A model generated the notes under the pieces. The model worked only from the letters and a program-made list of their open reading frames with translations, did not search any database and had not been told where the DNA came from. A stretch of DNA of 41,020 nt from assembly GCF_030382115.1 (NCBI RefSeq), contig NZ_JAUDRJ010000003.1:1-41020 (forward strand). The letters are read 5' to 3'. The translations under genes and the position numbers were made by a program. Source of the stretch: Nostoc sp. GT001 (GTDB lineage Bacteria; Cyanobacteriota; Cyanobacteriia; Cyanobacteriales; Nostocaceae). This document shows positions 23,876 to 32,691 of the stretch, one piece after another (within the stretch, counting starts at the first letter, position 1; each line of letters begins with the position of its first letter).

Positions 23876-26800
23876 ATGACCCCGACTGTCTCTCAATCCC
23901 AGACCAAATTTATCTCACAAGCAATTGAGCAACTGCGCTCTTTTTGTCAAGTTAATATCCAGTCTACATGGCTGTATCAGGAATCTGACCTAGTTATTAC
24001 TGATGTTGTAGCTGCTGATTTGTCTCATTGGCAACTTGCCCAGTTGAATGCTAAAGAACATATTGCTTGGACGGGCGGGAAAAAAGTGCTATGGCTAGTG
24101 CAAAGATTGGTGGTTCCCCAAGATTTACACGGTTATCCCTTGGCGGGGTTGTCTTTGCGGCTGGCGCTGCTTTGGTGGGCGGATTCTGCTGAGATTTATG
24201 TAAATGGCGAGTTAGTGCTGGAGGGTGATTTATTTGATTGTTCGCCGAGAGTGCTTCTGTGTCAGGGGGTGACGCCAGGCGAAGAGTTCACTGTGGCTTT
24301 GCGGTTAGTGAGTCCGGGACATTGTGATGGTGCTTTAGTGCGATCGCTCCTAGTTTATGAGTCTTATGTTGATAATAATCCCGATCCGGGTTTTGTGGCT
24401 GATGAGTTAGCTGTGGTGCAACTTTATTTGGAAAAATTTGCGCCGGAGAGGTTGGATGTTTTGGCGGCGATGGTGGGGGAGGTTACGAACCGCAGAGGCG
24501 CAGAGGACACGGAGGAAGACAATGGAGGGTTGGTAAAGTCGTTTTTGTCTCTACGCCAAAACCTAATTCAATCCGACATCTTAGCCCCCCTTTTGAAGGG
24601 GGGTTGGGGGGATCAAAAATCTAAAATTTTCCTGTTGGGTCATGCTCACTTAGATTTAGCATGGTTATGGCCTGTAAGTGAAACTTGGAATGCGGCGCAA
24701 AATACTTTTGAGTCGGTTTTGAAGTTGCAAGCAGATTTTCCTGAGTTAATTTTCTGTCATTCAAGTCCCGCACTTTATGCTTGGATTGAAGAACATCGCC
24801 CGGATTTATTCAGGGCAATTCAAGCACAGGTAGTCGCCGGACGTTGGGAAGTTGTCGGCGGAATGTGGGTGGAACCAGAACTCAACATAATTGCTGGTGA
24901 ATCAATAGTCCGTCAGCTACTGTATGGTCAGCGCTACATCCAAGAGAAATTTGGCAAGTTCTCAACTGTAGAATGGGTTCCAGATTCTTTTGGTTTTTGT
25001 GCCACTTTACCGCAGTTTTTCGCTAATGCTGGAATTGAGTATTTTGTGACGCAGAAGTTGCGGTGGAATGATACTACTAAATTTGATTATGGGGCTTTTT
25101 GGTGGCGATCGCCTGACGGTAGCGAAGTCTTTAGTTTGATGTCTGCACCCATCGGTGAAGCTATAGACCCAGTTAAAATGGCAACTTATGCTCTTGAGTG
25201 GCAAACTCAAACTGGTTTATCAGAATCCCTCTGGCTTCCCGGTGTCGGCGACCACGGCGGCGGCCCCACCCGTGATATGTTAGAAACCGCCCAACGCTGG
25301 CAAAAGTCGCCTTTCTTCCCAGACTTAGAATTCACGACGGCTGAAAAGTATTTACAGCAAGTTGTAGAGACGCGATTCATCGCGTCTGTTAATAATTATG
25401 ATTCTTCCCCTGCCTCCCCATCCTCCTCATTCCCTACTTGGAATGACGAACTATACTTAGAATTTCATCGCGGTTGCTACACTACCCACGCAGATCAAAA
25501 ACGTTGGAATCGTCGTTGTGAAAATTTATTATATCAAGCTGAACTATTTGCTACTTTGGCAACCGTAAGCTGTGGTTTGACATATCCTAAAGCAGAAATC
25601 GAAGCAGCTTGGAAATTAGTTTTATTTCAACAGTTTCACGATATTTTACCTGGTTCTTCAATTACCCAAGTTTACACAGATGCGTTGCCTCAATGGCAGC
25701 AAGTGGAACAAGTAGGAACGAAAATATTACAGGAATCACTTTTAGCGATCGCATCTCACATTACCCTATCAGAACCACCAAAACCCGATAGTCTACCTAT
25801 TTTTGTTTTCAATTCTCTCAATTGGCAACGTTCTGAAGTAATCTCTGTAGCCTTACCTACACCACCAACAACTACTCCAACAACTACTCAAGGATGGCAG
25901 ATTTACGATGCTTCTGGAAACCAGCTTGTATCCCAATTATCTGAATCCTCAACCCTACTATTTCTCGCCACCAAAATTCCACCCGTAGGCTACCGCATAT
26001 TTTGGCTTTCCCCTTCACTCCCCACTACAGACGAGATTAATCGCGTCTCTCCCTCATTTCCCCCACTCCTCCCAGACTGGATTTTAGAAAATGAATTCTT
26101 GCGAGTTGTTATAGATCCTGATACCGGAGATTTATCAAGTGTTTTTGACAAAACTTATCAGAGAGAAGTTTTAAGTGGCGCGGGGAATCAACTACAAGCT
26201 TTTAAAGACAGTGGGCAATATTGGGATGCTTGGAATATAGACCCCAATTATACTCAACATCCCTTACCCTCAACAAATCTTCAATCTATTCAGTGGTTAG
26301 AACAAGGCCCAGTGCAAAGTCGTGTACGCGTGGTGCGTCAGTTGGGCGAATCGGAATTTTGCCAAGACTATATTCTGCAAGCTGGTTTACCTCTGCTGAA
26401 CATCGCTACAACTGTCAATTGGCAAGAAAATCATGTATTAGTGAAAGCTGCTTTTCCTCTAAATATTGAAGCCGACTTTGCTACTTATGAAATTCCCTGT
26501 GGCGCGATTCGCCGCCCAACTAAACCGCAAACCCCCGCAGAGAAAGCAAAATGGGAAGTTCCTGCTTTGCGTTGGGCTGATTTAACAGCAGAAAACACAC
26601 AGACAAATACCACAATCCCAAATCGTTATGGTGTCAGTTTGCTCAATGATTGTAAATACGGTTATGACAGCAAACCAAATCAACTCCGCCTAACACTGCT
26701 ACGCAGTTCTAATTGGCCAGACTCAGAGGCTGACCGAGGTTTTCATGAGTTCAAATATACCTTGTATCCTCATGCAGGTAGTTGGCAATCAGCCCATACA

Positions 26801-27160
26801 GTACGGCGTGGTTATGAATTGAATATACCGTTGCAAGTGATATTCAATTGGCCACTGGCTCAACCCTCCGCTACCACTACCGACACTATTGAAGGAGTAA
26901 GTTTCCTAGATTTATCAGCTGAAAATTTAATCTTGATGGCCTTAAAGCCATCTGAAGACGATCAACAGCAGTTAATTCTCCGATGTTATGAATCTCACGG
27001 AGAAACAGCCGAGTTATCTTTGCAAAGTGATTTAGGATTGAATCTCGGAAATCCAGTAGATTTATTAGAGCGCTCTGACAGTACTGAATTTTCATCTCAG
27101 CAACAAATCTTGATGATACAACCTTGGAAAATCGCCAATTTCAAGATGATAAGTAGGTAG
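23876..27160 (+). CDS. GH38 alpha-mannosidase
   Basis: This 1094-residue enzyme matches the bacterial cytosolic class of glycoside hydrolase family 38. The zinc-site motif GHAHLDLAWLWP (His256, His258, Asp260) and the nucleophile Asp370 in WVPDSFGFCATLPQ are intact. RWNDTTKFDYGAFWW and LPGVGDHGGGPTRDMLE are typical substrate-pocket blocks, followed by the middle helical domain (QFHDILPGSSITQVYTDA) and large beta domains. It has no signal peptide. Repeat-derived stretches lie in frame: residues about 203-250 before the catalytic domain (GCAGAGGCGCAGAGGACACGG DNA and a CCCCCCTTTTG hairpin), plus two GACGCGAT-TCATCGCGTC type palindromes at 25371 and 26026. Substrate linkage is unknown. Confidence 0.93.
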   Translation: MTPTVSQSQTKFISQAIEQLRSFCQVNIQSTWLYQESDLVITDVVAADLSHWQLAQLNAKEHIAWTGGKKVLWLVQRLVVPQDLHGYPLAGLSLRLALLWWADSAEIYVNGELVLEGDLFDCSPRVLLCQGVTPGEEFTVALRLVSPGHCDGALVRSLLVYESYVDNNPDPGFVADELAVVQLYLEKFAPERLDVLAAMVGEVTNRRGAEDTEEDNGGLVKSFLSLRQNLIQSDILAPLLKGGWGDQKSKIFLLGHAHLDLAWLWPVSETWNAAQNTFESVLKLQADFPELIFCHSSPALYAWIEEHRPDLFRAIQAQVVAGRWEVVGGMWVEPELNIIAGESIVRQLLYGQRYIQEKFGKFSTVEWVPDSFGFCATLPQFFANAGIEYFVTQKLRWNDTTKFDYGAFWWRSPDGSEVFSLMSAPIGEAIDPVKMATYALEWQTQTGLSESLWLPGVGDHGGGPTRDMLETAQRWQKSPFFPDLEFTTAEKYLQQVVETRFIASVNNYDSSPASPSSSFPTWNDELYLEFHRGCYTTHADQKRWNRRCENLLYQAELFATLATVSCGLTYPKAEIEAAWKLVLFQQFHDILPGSSITQVYTDALPQWQQVEQVGTKILQESLLAIASHITLSEPPKPDSLPIFVFNSLNWQRSEVISVALPTPPTTTPTTTQGWQIYDASGNQLVSQLSESSTLLFLATKIPPVGYRIFWLSPSLPTTDEINRVSPSFPPLLPDWILENEFLRVVIDPDTGDLSSVFDKTYQREVLSGAGNQLQAFKDSGQYWDAWNIDPNYTQHPLPSTNLQSIQWLEQGPVQSRVRVVRQLGESEFCQDYILQAGLPLLNIATTVNWQENHVLVKAAFPLNIEADFATYEIPCGAIRRPTKPQTPAEKAKWEVPALRWADLTAENTQTNTTIPNRYGVSLLNDCKYGYDSKPNQLRLTLLRSSNWPDSEADRGFHEFKYTLYPHAGSWQSAHTVRRGYELNIPLQVIFNWPLAQPSATTTDTIEGVSFLDLSAENLILMALKPSEDDQQQLILRCYESHGETAELSLQSDLGLNLGNPVDLLERSDSTEFSSQQQILMIQPWKIANFKMISR
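24484..24615. repeat. Repeat-derived segment in the alpha-mannosidase gene
   Basis: A GCAGAGGCGCAGAGG-type stretch (24492-24512) and the hairpin CCCCCCTTTTGAAGGGGGG (near 24587) lie between the N-terminal jelly-roll and the catalytic domain, keeping the frame. The second part is a common intergenic motif in Nostoc-like genomes. Confidence 0.65.
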
Positions 27161-27173
27161 GCATAATTAAACA

Positions 27174-27295
27174 TTAGGACTTACGCACACTATACGAATT
27201 CTCAGCGCTCTTCTCTACGAGAGGCTTCGCCAACGCGAAGGCGTCTTGGCGGTTCGATAAATTAAGCTTTTGAACAATTTTTGCGTAAGTCCTAA
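27174..27295. mobile_element. MITE with perfect 14-bp terminal inverted repeats
   Basis: TTAGGACTTACGCA (27174-27187) and TGCGTAAGTCCTAA (27282-27295) are exact inverted repeats bounding 122 bp. A nested palindromic repeat (CTCTTCTCTACGAGAGGCTT) lies inside. There is no ORF. No clear target duplication is visible. Confidence 0.85.
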
Positions 27296-27525
27296 ATTCA
27301 AAATATGGGTTCTTGGCAACTTTTGGTGATCTTGGTTGGGACTGCCCTCTGCCCTCTGCCTTAAAGTGCGTAACCTTTCATCATCACCAAAATCTGACAA
27401 GAACCTATAAACTGGATACTCATTTCTGAAGCATATCATGAGTTAAAATCTCATTTTTTGTTTCAAATCACACTATCCTCAAAAATAGTATAGAAATTAT
27501 TTAAATTACATAAAAAATTAACCCT
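27296..27525. other. Intergenic region with a short 7-bp array
   Basis: CCCTCTG units occur at 27345-27360. The rest is AT-rich leader for the next gene. No gene is supported. Confidence 0.4.
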
Positions 27526-28446
27526 ATGATTGACCATAGCGATCGCATACTCTCTCATAAACAAGGTAGATTCCCAGGTGTTGGAGGACTTGAACTGTAT
27601 TATCAAAGCTGGCATCCAGAGGGTAAAGTCCGGGTAATATTAGCCATTGTGCATGGACTCGGAGCACACAGCGATCGCTACAGTAATATAATTGAGCAGT
27701 TGATACCCAAGCAATATGCTGTCTACGCCTTAGACTTGCGTGGTCATGGACGCTCACCGGGTCAGCAAGGCTATATCAACGCTTGGAGTGAGTTTCGTGA
27801 AGACTTGGGAGCTTTTTTACAGTTAATTCAGACTCAGAATCCTGGATGTCCAGTTTTTCTCTTGGGTCACAGTTTAGGCGCGGTGATTGTCTTAGATTAC
27901 ATTCTCCGATATCCCCAACAAGCATCATTATTGCAGGGTGCGATCGCTCTTGCGCCAACTTTGGGTAAAGTAGGGGTTTCACCGATTCGGGTGCTTTTAG
28001 GAAAAATGCTCTCACGAGTGTGGCCGCGTTTCACCCTGAATACAGGCATTGACATCAGTGCTGGTTCACGAGAACCCCAGGTTTTAGCTGCCATTGCTCA
28101 GGATACAATGCAACATACCCGTGCTGCTGCCCGTCTGGCTACAGAATTCTTTGCAACAGTTGATTGGATTAATGCTCATGCAGGTGATTGGCAATTACCA
28201 TTATTGATTCTCCACGGTGGCGCAGACCGAGTAGCTTTGCCAGGGGGAAGCGATATTTTTTACCAAAGGCTAAACTGCACAGATAAGCTGAGAATCGAGT
28301 ATCCAGGAGCCTATCACGAACTTCAGAGTGACATAAATTACCGCGAGGTACTAGCTGATTTGGAAGACTGGTTGGAGCGACACCTACCATCTGAGGTAGT
28401 GCAGTTAGCACGGGAAAGCGCTGAGTTAGAGTTTCCTAGTTCTTAG
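27526..28446 (+). CDS. Alpha/beta hydrolase, monoacylglycerol-lipase-like
   Basis: This 306-residue cytosolic protein has the Hydrolase_4/serine aminopeptidase S33 layout. AIVHGLGAHSDRY gives the oxyanion loop, ALDLRGHGRSPG is the typical second motif, the nucleophile is Ser116 in LLGHSLGAVIVLDY, the acid Asp234 in LHGGADRVALP and the base His264 in PGAYHELQSD. These features are characteristic of monoglyceride lipases and related esterases, so it probably hydrolyses acyl glycerols or similar esters. The C-terminal 25 residues are acidic and extra. It stands alone, converging with the SDR gene 18 bp away. Confidence 0.9.
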   Translation: MIDHSDRILSHKQGRFPGVGGLELYYQSWHPEGKVRVILAIVHGLGAHSDRYSNIIEQLIPKQYAVYALDLRGHGRSPGQQGYINAWSEFREDLGAFLQLIQTQNPGCPVFLLGHSLGAVIVLDYILRYPQQASLLQGAIALAPTLGKVGVSPIRVLLGKMLSRVWPRFTLNTGIDISAGSREPQVLAAIAQDTMQHTRAAARLATEFFATVDWINAHAGDWQLPLLILHGGADRVALPGGSDIFYQRLNCTDKLRIEYPGAYHELQSDINYREVLADLEDWLERHLPSEVVQLARESAELEFPSS

Positions 28447-28464
28447 AACCTAAATTTTAAAAAG

Positions 28465-29235
28465 TTACCAAGGCAATCTGCTACCATCCCATGAGAAAAA
28501 GTGTCCGCTATCGCCTTCTTGAAGCTGTTCGATGACAGCCAATAATTGGGTAACAGTACGTTCCACTGAAAATAATTTTTCCGCAGGGACATTTCTTTGG
28601 AAAGGACGAGAAAGGCTGGTATCAGTTGTACCAGGATGTAATGTTACTATTAATGCTTTCGGACAACTTCTTTTATACTCAATTGCCGCAGTTCGCATCA
28701 ACATATTGAGTGCTGCTTTAGAAGCCCGATAGCCATACCATCCACCAAGTTGGTTATCGCCAATACTGCCCAATTTAGCAGAAATAGTGGCGAAGACGCT
28801 GCGATCGCCATGACGAAACAGAGGCAATAAATGTTTAGCCAGTAAGACAGCACCAATACTATTTATCTGAAAGTAGCGCAGCAAATTTTCTGAATTGATC
28901 TGTCTTAAGCTTTTTTCAGGTTGCAAAGTATCTTCATGTAACAGTCCTACACAGTTGACTACCAAATGCAGTTTGTCAACTTGAGTATGTATTTTTTGAA
29001 CAGCTTCAATAATCTGTAACTCGTCAGTAATATCCATCTCCAAACAAATTAATCGCTCAGGACATTCGTCTGCAAGAGCTATTAACTCTAAGGCTGATTT
29101 CGGTTGACGAGAAGTTGCATAAATTTTAGCTATTCTGCGATCTTGTAGCAATTTTTTCACACAACCCAAACCAATACCTTGGCTGGCTCCCACAATCAAA
29201 GCATTGACAGGATTAATTTCATCGATAAAAGACAT
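28465..29235 (-). CDS. Short-chain dehydrogenase/reductase coupled to arsS
   Basis: This 256-residue SDR has the nucleotide-binding motif GASQGIG near residue 17, LICLEMDITDE, the NCVG motif in LHLVVNCVG, an active-site serine region SAKLGSIGD, and the YRASK catalytic pair (YxxxK). The ATG at 29235 overlaps the arsS stop by one base (TAATG), so translation is coupled; an in-frame start seven codons upstream would lie inside arsS and is less likely. SDRs reduce or oxidise carbonyl/hydroxyl groups with NAD(P)H. Its position suggests a role after ArsS in arsenosugar formation, for example acting on the ribosyl moiety, but it could be an unrelated hitchhiker. Confidence 0.88.
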   Translation of the reverse strand: MSFIDEINPVNALIVGASQGIGLGCVKKLLQDRRIAKIYATSRQPKSALELIALADECPERLICLEMDITDELQIIEAVQKIHTQVDKLHLVVNCVGLLHEDTLQPEKSLRQINSENLLRYFQINSIGAVLLAKHLLPLFRHGDRSVFATISAKLGSIGDNQLGGWYGYRASKAALNMLMRTAAIEYKRSCPKALIVTLHPGTTDTSLSRPFQRNVPAEKLFSVERTVTQLLAVIEQLQEGDSGHFFSWDGSRLPW

Positions 29236-30242
29236 TAGAGCAAAGCGCCACCACAACTAGAACCACACCCAGCAGTACAACCATAGCAATAAGCAGCAGT
29301 TTGTACATCACTAATCAGGTCTAAATTGCCAGCTTCTAACAATTTGCCAACTGTCAAAGTTTCACCATTGCGAGTTTTTGCAGGCAAATTCATCATTTGG
29401 TTAAAGTCACAATCATATACATTGCCCAGATAGTCAATTGAAAGTTCATCGCGACACATTAAATGTTCAACTGTGCTGGGATTAAAATGCGACTCTAAAA
29501 ACTGCAAATAGCTAGCGTATAGTTTTCTCCGCTCTAAATACATTTTGGTTCTACCAACTGGTAGGTTGGTAAAGGTGAAGAGGTTGTTAAACACAATATT
29601 AAAATGTTCTTGCAAGAACATTTTGTAATCTCGTTCTAGGTTACTCTGTTCGGGAGCTAAAGAAAATTTTTCATCGGTGGGCAACTGAGGATTAAAAACC
29701 AAGTCTAAAATTAAGTTTTGGTCTTTACCATAGCCGAGTTCGTTAAGCCACTGCAAAGCTTTGACTGAACTATCAAAAACACCAGTACCGCGCATTTTAT
29801 CAACATTATCTGCTAGGTAACAGGGTAGAGAAGCCACAACTCTTACTTGGTGTTTAGCAAAGTATTCTGGTAAATCACCAAATCCATCTTCAAAATAAAT
29901 GGCCAAATTAGAGCGGACAATCACTTGTTTACCAGTTGCTTTTGCTGCTTCTACCAGTGGCTTAAATCCATAATTCATTTCAGGCGCGCCACCAGTCAAA
30001 TCCACAACTTTAATTTCAGGAAAATTATGGATTAGTGAAATCAATTGTTGGCAAATTTCAGGAGAAAGTTCTTCTGTACGTTTTGGCCCGGCTTCGACAT
30101 GACAGTGTGTACAGGCCAGATTACAACGCTTACCTAGATTAATTTGTAAAACAGTGATTCCTTTTTTTGTCAAAGGTGAACTGAGTTTATTTTTAAAGGC
30201 TGTGACTGCTGTATCTCGTAGAATTTTTGCTTGAGTTTGCAT
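29235..30242 (-). CDS. arsS: Radical SAM arsenosugar biosynthesis protein ArsS
   Basis: This 335-residue enzyme has the radical SAM cluster motif CNLACTHCH (Cys40, Cys44, Cys47) and the GGAPEMNYGF segment. It ends with the cysteine-rich tail CYGCTAGCGSSCGGALL, which probably binds an auxiliary cluster. In the known pathway ArsS transfers the 5'-deoxyadenosyl group of SAM to dimethylated arsenic made by ArsM, giving the dimethylarsinoyl-deoxyadenosine precursor of arsenosugars. LPVGRTKMYLERRKLYASYL and EHLMCRDELSIDYLGNVYDC are typical of the family. It lies 43 bp after the phosphate permease and is coupled to the SDR. arsM is in the same locus. Confidence 0.93.
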   Translation of the reverse strand: MQTQAKILRDTAVTAFKNKLSSPLTKKGITVLQINLGKRCNLACTHCHVEAGPKRTEELSPEICQQLISLIHNFPEIKVVDLTGGAPEMNYGFKPLVEAAKATGKQVIVRSNLAIYFEDGFGDLPEYFAKHQVRVVASLPCYLADNVDKMRGTGVFDSSVKALQWLNELGYGKDQNLILDLVFNPQLPTDEKFSLAPEQSNLERDYKMFLQEHFNIVFNNLFTFTNLPVGRTKMYLERRKLYASYLQFLESHFNPSTVEHLMCRDELSIDYLGNVYDCDFNQMMNLPAKTRNGETLTVGKLLEAGNLDLISDVQTAAYCYGCTAGCGSSCGGALL

Positions 30243-30285
30243 TAGTTACTACTCCTAAAAAATTGCACAACAATATTCAACTTTT

Positions 30286-31251
30286 CTAACCTTGCAATAA
30301 TCTGTAGGTTATTGCACTAATAATTCCAGCAGTTGGTAAAGTTAAAATCCACGATAGTAGAATCTGATAAAAAACACGCGTATTAGATTTAGATTTTTTG
30401 CTAATTAATCCTACACCAAAAATCGAACCAACTGAAACGTAAGTGGTAGAAACTGGAAGCCCAAACCGAGTAGCTGCAATCACCAGAATCCCAGTGACTA
30501 TATTTGCTGATAAGCCTTGAGTATGATTCATTGAGGTAATCTTTTCACTCATGGTTATTGCAACTTTTTGGGAGTTGAGTAAACCGCCAAGTGCCATTGC
30601 GATCGCTATTGTGATCATTCCTCCCTGAATCGAGAAATACTCAATAATGAGGATGAGTGAAACAATCTTAGGAGTATCATTTAAGCCTCTAGCAAAACTG
30701 ACAATTGCAGTACTGAAAAAATGACACCCATCAATCATTTTTTGGTTGACTGGTAGATGCCATTTTGAATTAATATAGCCAGATAAGCTGTAAATTCCTG
30801 CTCCCAAGGGAATAGCAATAATTGGACTGAGTAATAAAGGCAAAACAAAGGAAGTTCCTAAAGCTGCAAAATTAACTTGTAATCCGATTGCAACTAATCC
30901 AGCGCCAACCAGCGCACCTGTTAAACTGTGAGTTGTGGAAATAGGAAACCCCATAAGGGTAGCAATGAGTACAGTCAATCCAGTAGCGATCGCAACTGCG
31001 AGATGAAACTCTGGAGAATTAGCGATCGCATCAGGTAATAGTCCTTTTCCAGAGAAATTTTTAATTAATACTCCTCCTAAAAAAGTCGCAGTTATTGCAC
31101 CAGCAAAAGTTGTAAAAGTTGCCCACAAAATTGCTGTTTGATAACTGCTAGTTCGGCTACCAAACAGCGTCGCTACACCTTTAAAATTATCATTTGCTCC
31201 ATTTGAATATGCTAAAAAAAGCGTAGCTAAAAATAGACTAATTAACAACAT
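30286..31251 (-). CDS. PiT-family inorganic phosphate transporter
   Basis: This 321-residue membrane protein has about ten membrane segments in two inverted halves. The first half begins with the PiT signature SNGANDNFKGVATLFGSRT; the second carries the partner FARGLNDTPKIVSL, and PISTTHSLTGALVGAG with VSTTYVSVGSIFGVG are the repeated conserved loops. PiT permeases move phosphate by H+ or Na+ symport and also take up arsenate as an analogue. Its place between arsM and arsS links phosphate/arsenate uptake with arsenic conversion. It starts 268 bp after arsM, a gap filled with repeats, and ends 43 bp before arsS. Confidence 0.92.
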   Translation of the reverse strand: MLLISLFLATLFLAYSNGANDNFKGVATLFGSRTSSYQTAILWATFTTFAGAITATFLGGVLIKNFSGKGLLPDAIANSPEFHLAVAIATGLTVLIATLMGFPISTTHSLTGALVGAGLVAIGLQVNFAALGTSFVLPLLLSPIIAIPLGAGIYSLSGYINSKWHLPVNQKMIDGCHFFSTAIVSFARGLNDTPKIVSLILIIEYFSIQGGMITIAIAMALGGLLNSQKVAITMSEKITSMNHTQGLSANIVTGILVIAATRFGLPVSTTYVSVGSIFGVGLISKKSKSNTRVFYQILLSWILTLPTAGIISAITYRLLQG

Positions 31252-31267
31252 TTTGGAGTTTATAAAG

Positions 31268-31515
31268 AAGAAAGAATTCAGAATTCAGAATGTAATTAGT
31301 GAAATATTCAAATTGCGCATTCATTACCCAGCGATGCACTGACTTGTACTGAGCGCAGTCGAAGTAGCTTGTCGTACTCCTCCGGGGAAGCAAGCTACGC
31401 GAAGCGTCTGTCTGCAACACGCTGCGCGAACGTAGAGAAGGAAGTGTCGCACAGAACCATTCTGTTAGCGGATAGCTAAGGTTTAGCCCATTCTGACACC
31501 TGAATTCTTTCTGAA
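31268..31515. repeat. Dispersed repeats between arsM and the phosphate permease
   Basis: GAATTCAGAATTCAGAATG (31273-31291) and the inverted arm CATTCTGACACCTGAATTC (31489-31507) bound a stretch of palindromic repeats (CTGAGCGCAG, GGGGAAGCAAGCTACGCGAAG, GCTGCGCGAACGTAGAGAAG). The insertion separates arsM from the rest of the locus. Confidence 0.7.
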
Positions 31516-31519
31516 TAAA

Positions 31520-32488
31520 TCAACAGCAGCCACCACCGCTATAGTGCCAGGTTGAATCGGTAACAATTATTTCTGCTGGCTTACTAGCAGCAAGTTTAGC
31601 AGCAGTTTTATCACACACCGCAGCCGGAATACCTAACTGAAGTATATGACCTGCCAAATCGTCAAAGAAGGGTTCAGAACCAGCATAAATTGCTGTTTTT
31701 CCAGTGAATATGCAAGCACCATCTTCTGGAATGATAACTTTAAATGAGACAGAATCCAGACTTTCTAAAAGTAAGTTTTCTTCTAAATTATAAGTCTGGG
31801 AATCTAGTAGGCGATAAGGACGACGGGCACGAATTTCAACTTGACCAAAACCAGCATTTATAATCCTTTCAGTATACTCTTGATATGTGAGTGCGCCTGA
31901 TAAACACATGGCTCTCAGTCGCTCATCTTCTTGAAGATGTGCTGGAATTGGACGAGTAGCAATTGGATCGCTCATCTGCAAGCGTCCACCTGGTTTTAAT
32001 ACCCGATATGCTTCTTTTAAAGCACGAGTTAAATCTTGTGGTTCAAAGATGTTGAAAAGGCAATTTTGTGCCACGATATCGACGCTAGCATCAGCAACAG
32101 GTAAGTTAAAAGCATCACCTTCGCAGATTTCTACAAAGCTGGTGTTAAACCAGGGGTTTTCTTGAGCAGCAATTTCCAGATTACGTGCAGCTGCTTCCCG
32201 CATGGCCCCAACCGGTTCAACGGCAATTACAGCACTTGCATAACGGGAAAAATAAGCGAATTGCAACGCTTCTAAGCCGCCACCAACACCGACGTACAGC
32301 ACTGTAGGTTGGTTTCCTAGTTCGGTAGGGTGAACAGTGGTGCCACAGCCATAATTCATTTCCTGCATTAGCAAAGGAATTTTCAATCCTGGTAATTGCA
32401 GGGGCGTACTTTGTACACAACAAAGTCCAACTTGCGGGGTTTGGGCAACTTCGCGGTAGAACTGCGCTGCTGTTTCTAGATAGGTCAT
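31520..32488 (-). CDS. arsM: Arsenite S-adenosylmethionine methyltransferase ArsM (arsenosugar type)
   Basis: This 322-residue enzyme methylates arsenite with SAM, giving the methylated arsenic used by ArsS. The SAM motif is VLYVGVGGGLEALQFAYF; three cysteines at 48 (MNYGCGTT), 143 (AQNCLFNIF) and 195 (LRAMCLSGAL) have the spacing of the arsenic-binding cysteines of ArsM enzymes. YRVLKPGGRLQMSD is the typical post-motif. A C-terminal domain (about 250-322) carries cysteines at CIFTGK and AAVCDK and ends HYSGGGCC, likely a thiol-rich arsenic site. An adjacent CC pair (23-24) lies near the start. The response regulator gene ends 203 bp upstream on the same strand. Confidence 0.93.
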   Translation of the reverse strand: MTYLETAAQFYREVAQTPQVGLCCVQSTPLQLPGLKIPLLMQEMNYGCGTTVHPTELGNQPTVLYVGVGGGLEALQFAYFSRYASAVIAVEPVGAMREAAARNLEIAAQENPWFNTSFVEICEGDAFNLPVADASVDIVAQNCLFNIFEPQDLTRALKEAYRVLKPGGRLQMSDPIATRPIPAHLQEDERLRAMCLSGALTYQEYTERIINAGFGQVEIRARRPYRLLDSQTYNLEENLLLESLDSVSFKVIIPEDGACIFTGKTAIYAGSEPFFDDLAGHILQLGIPAAVCDKTAAKLAASKPAEIIVTDSTWHYSGGGCC

Positions 32489-32691
32489 GCCACTTTGAGT
32501 TTTGGATTTTGGATGATGATAGCTTTGTGCATCCTAATATAATTAACTCTAAGTTGGATGAGTTTTTGTAGAGATTGCCAAAAACGCCAAAGTTTGCTAA
32601 ACTTAAAACCTTTGCTTTTGGGCAATAGGCACTGAGGGAATAAGGAAGAATTATTGGAAAGTCTTTTGCTTGTCTTGCCCCAATCCCCAAT

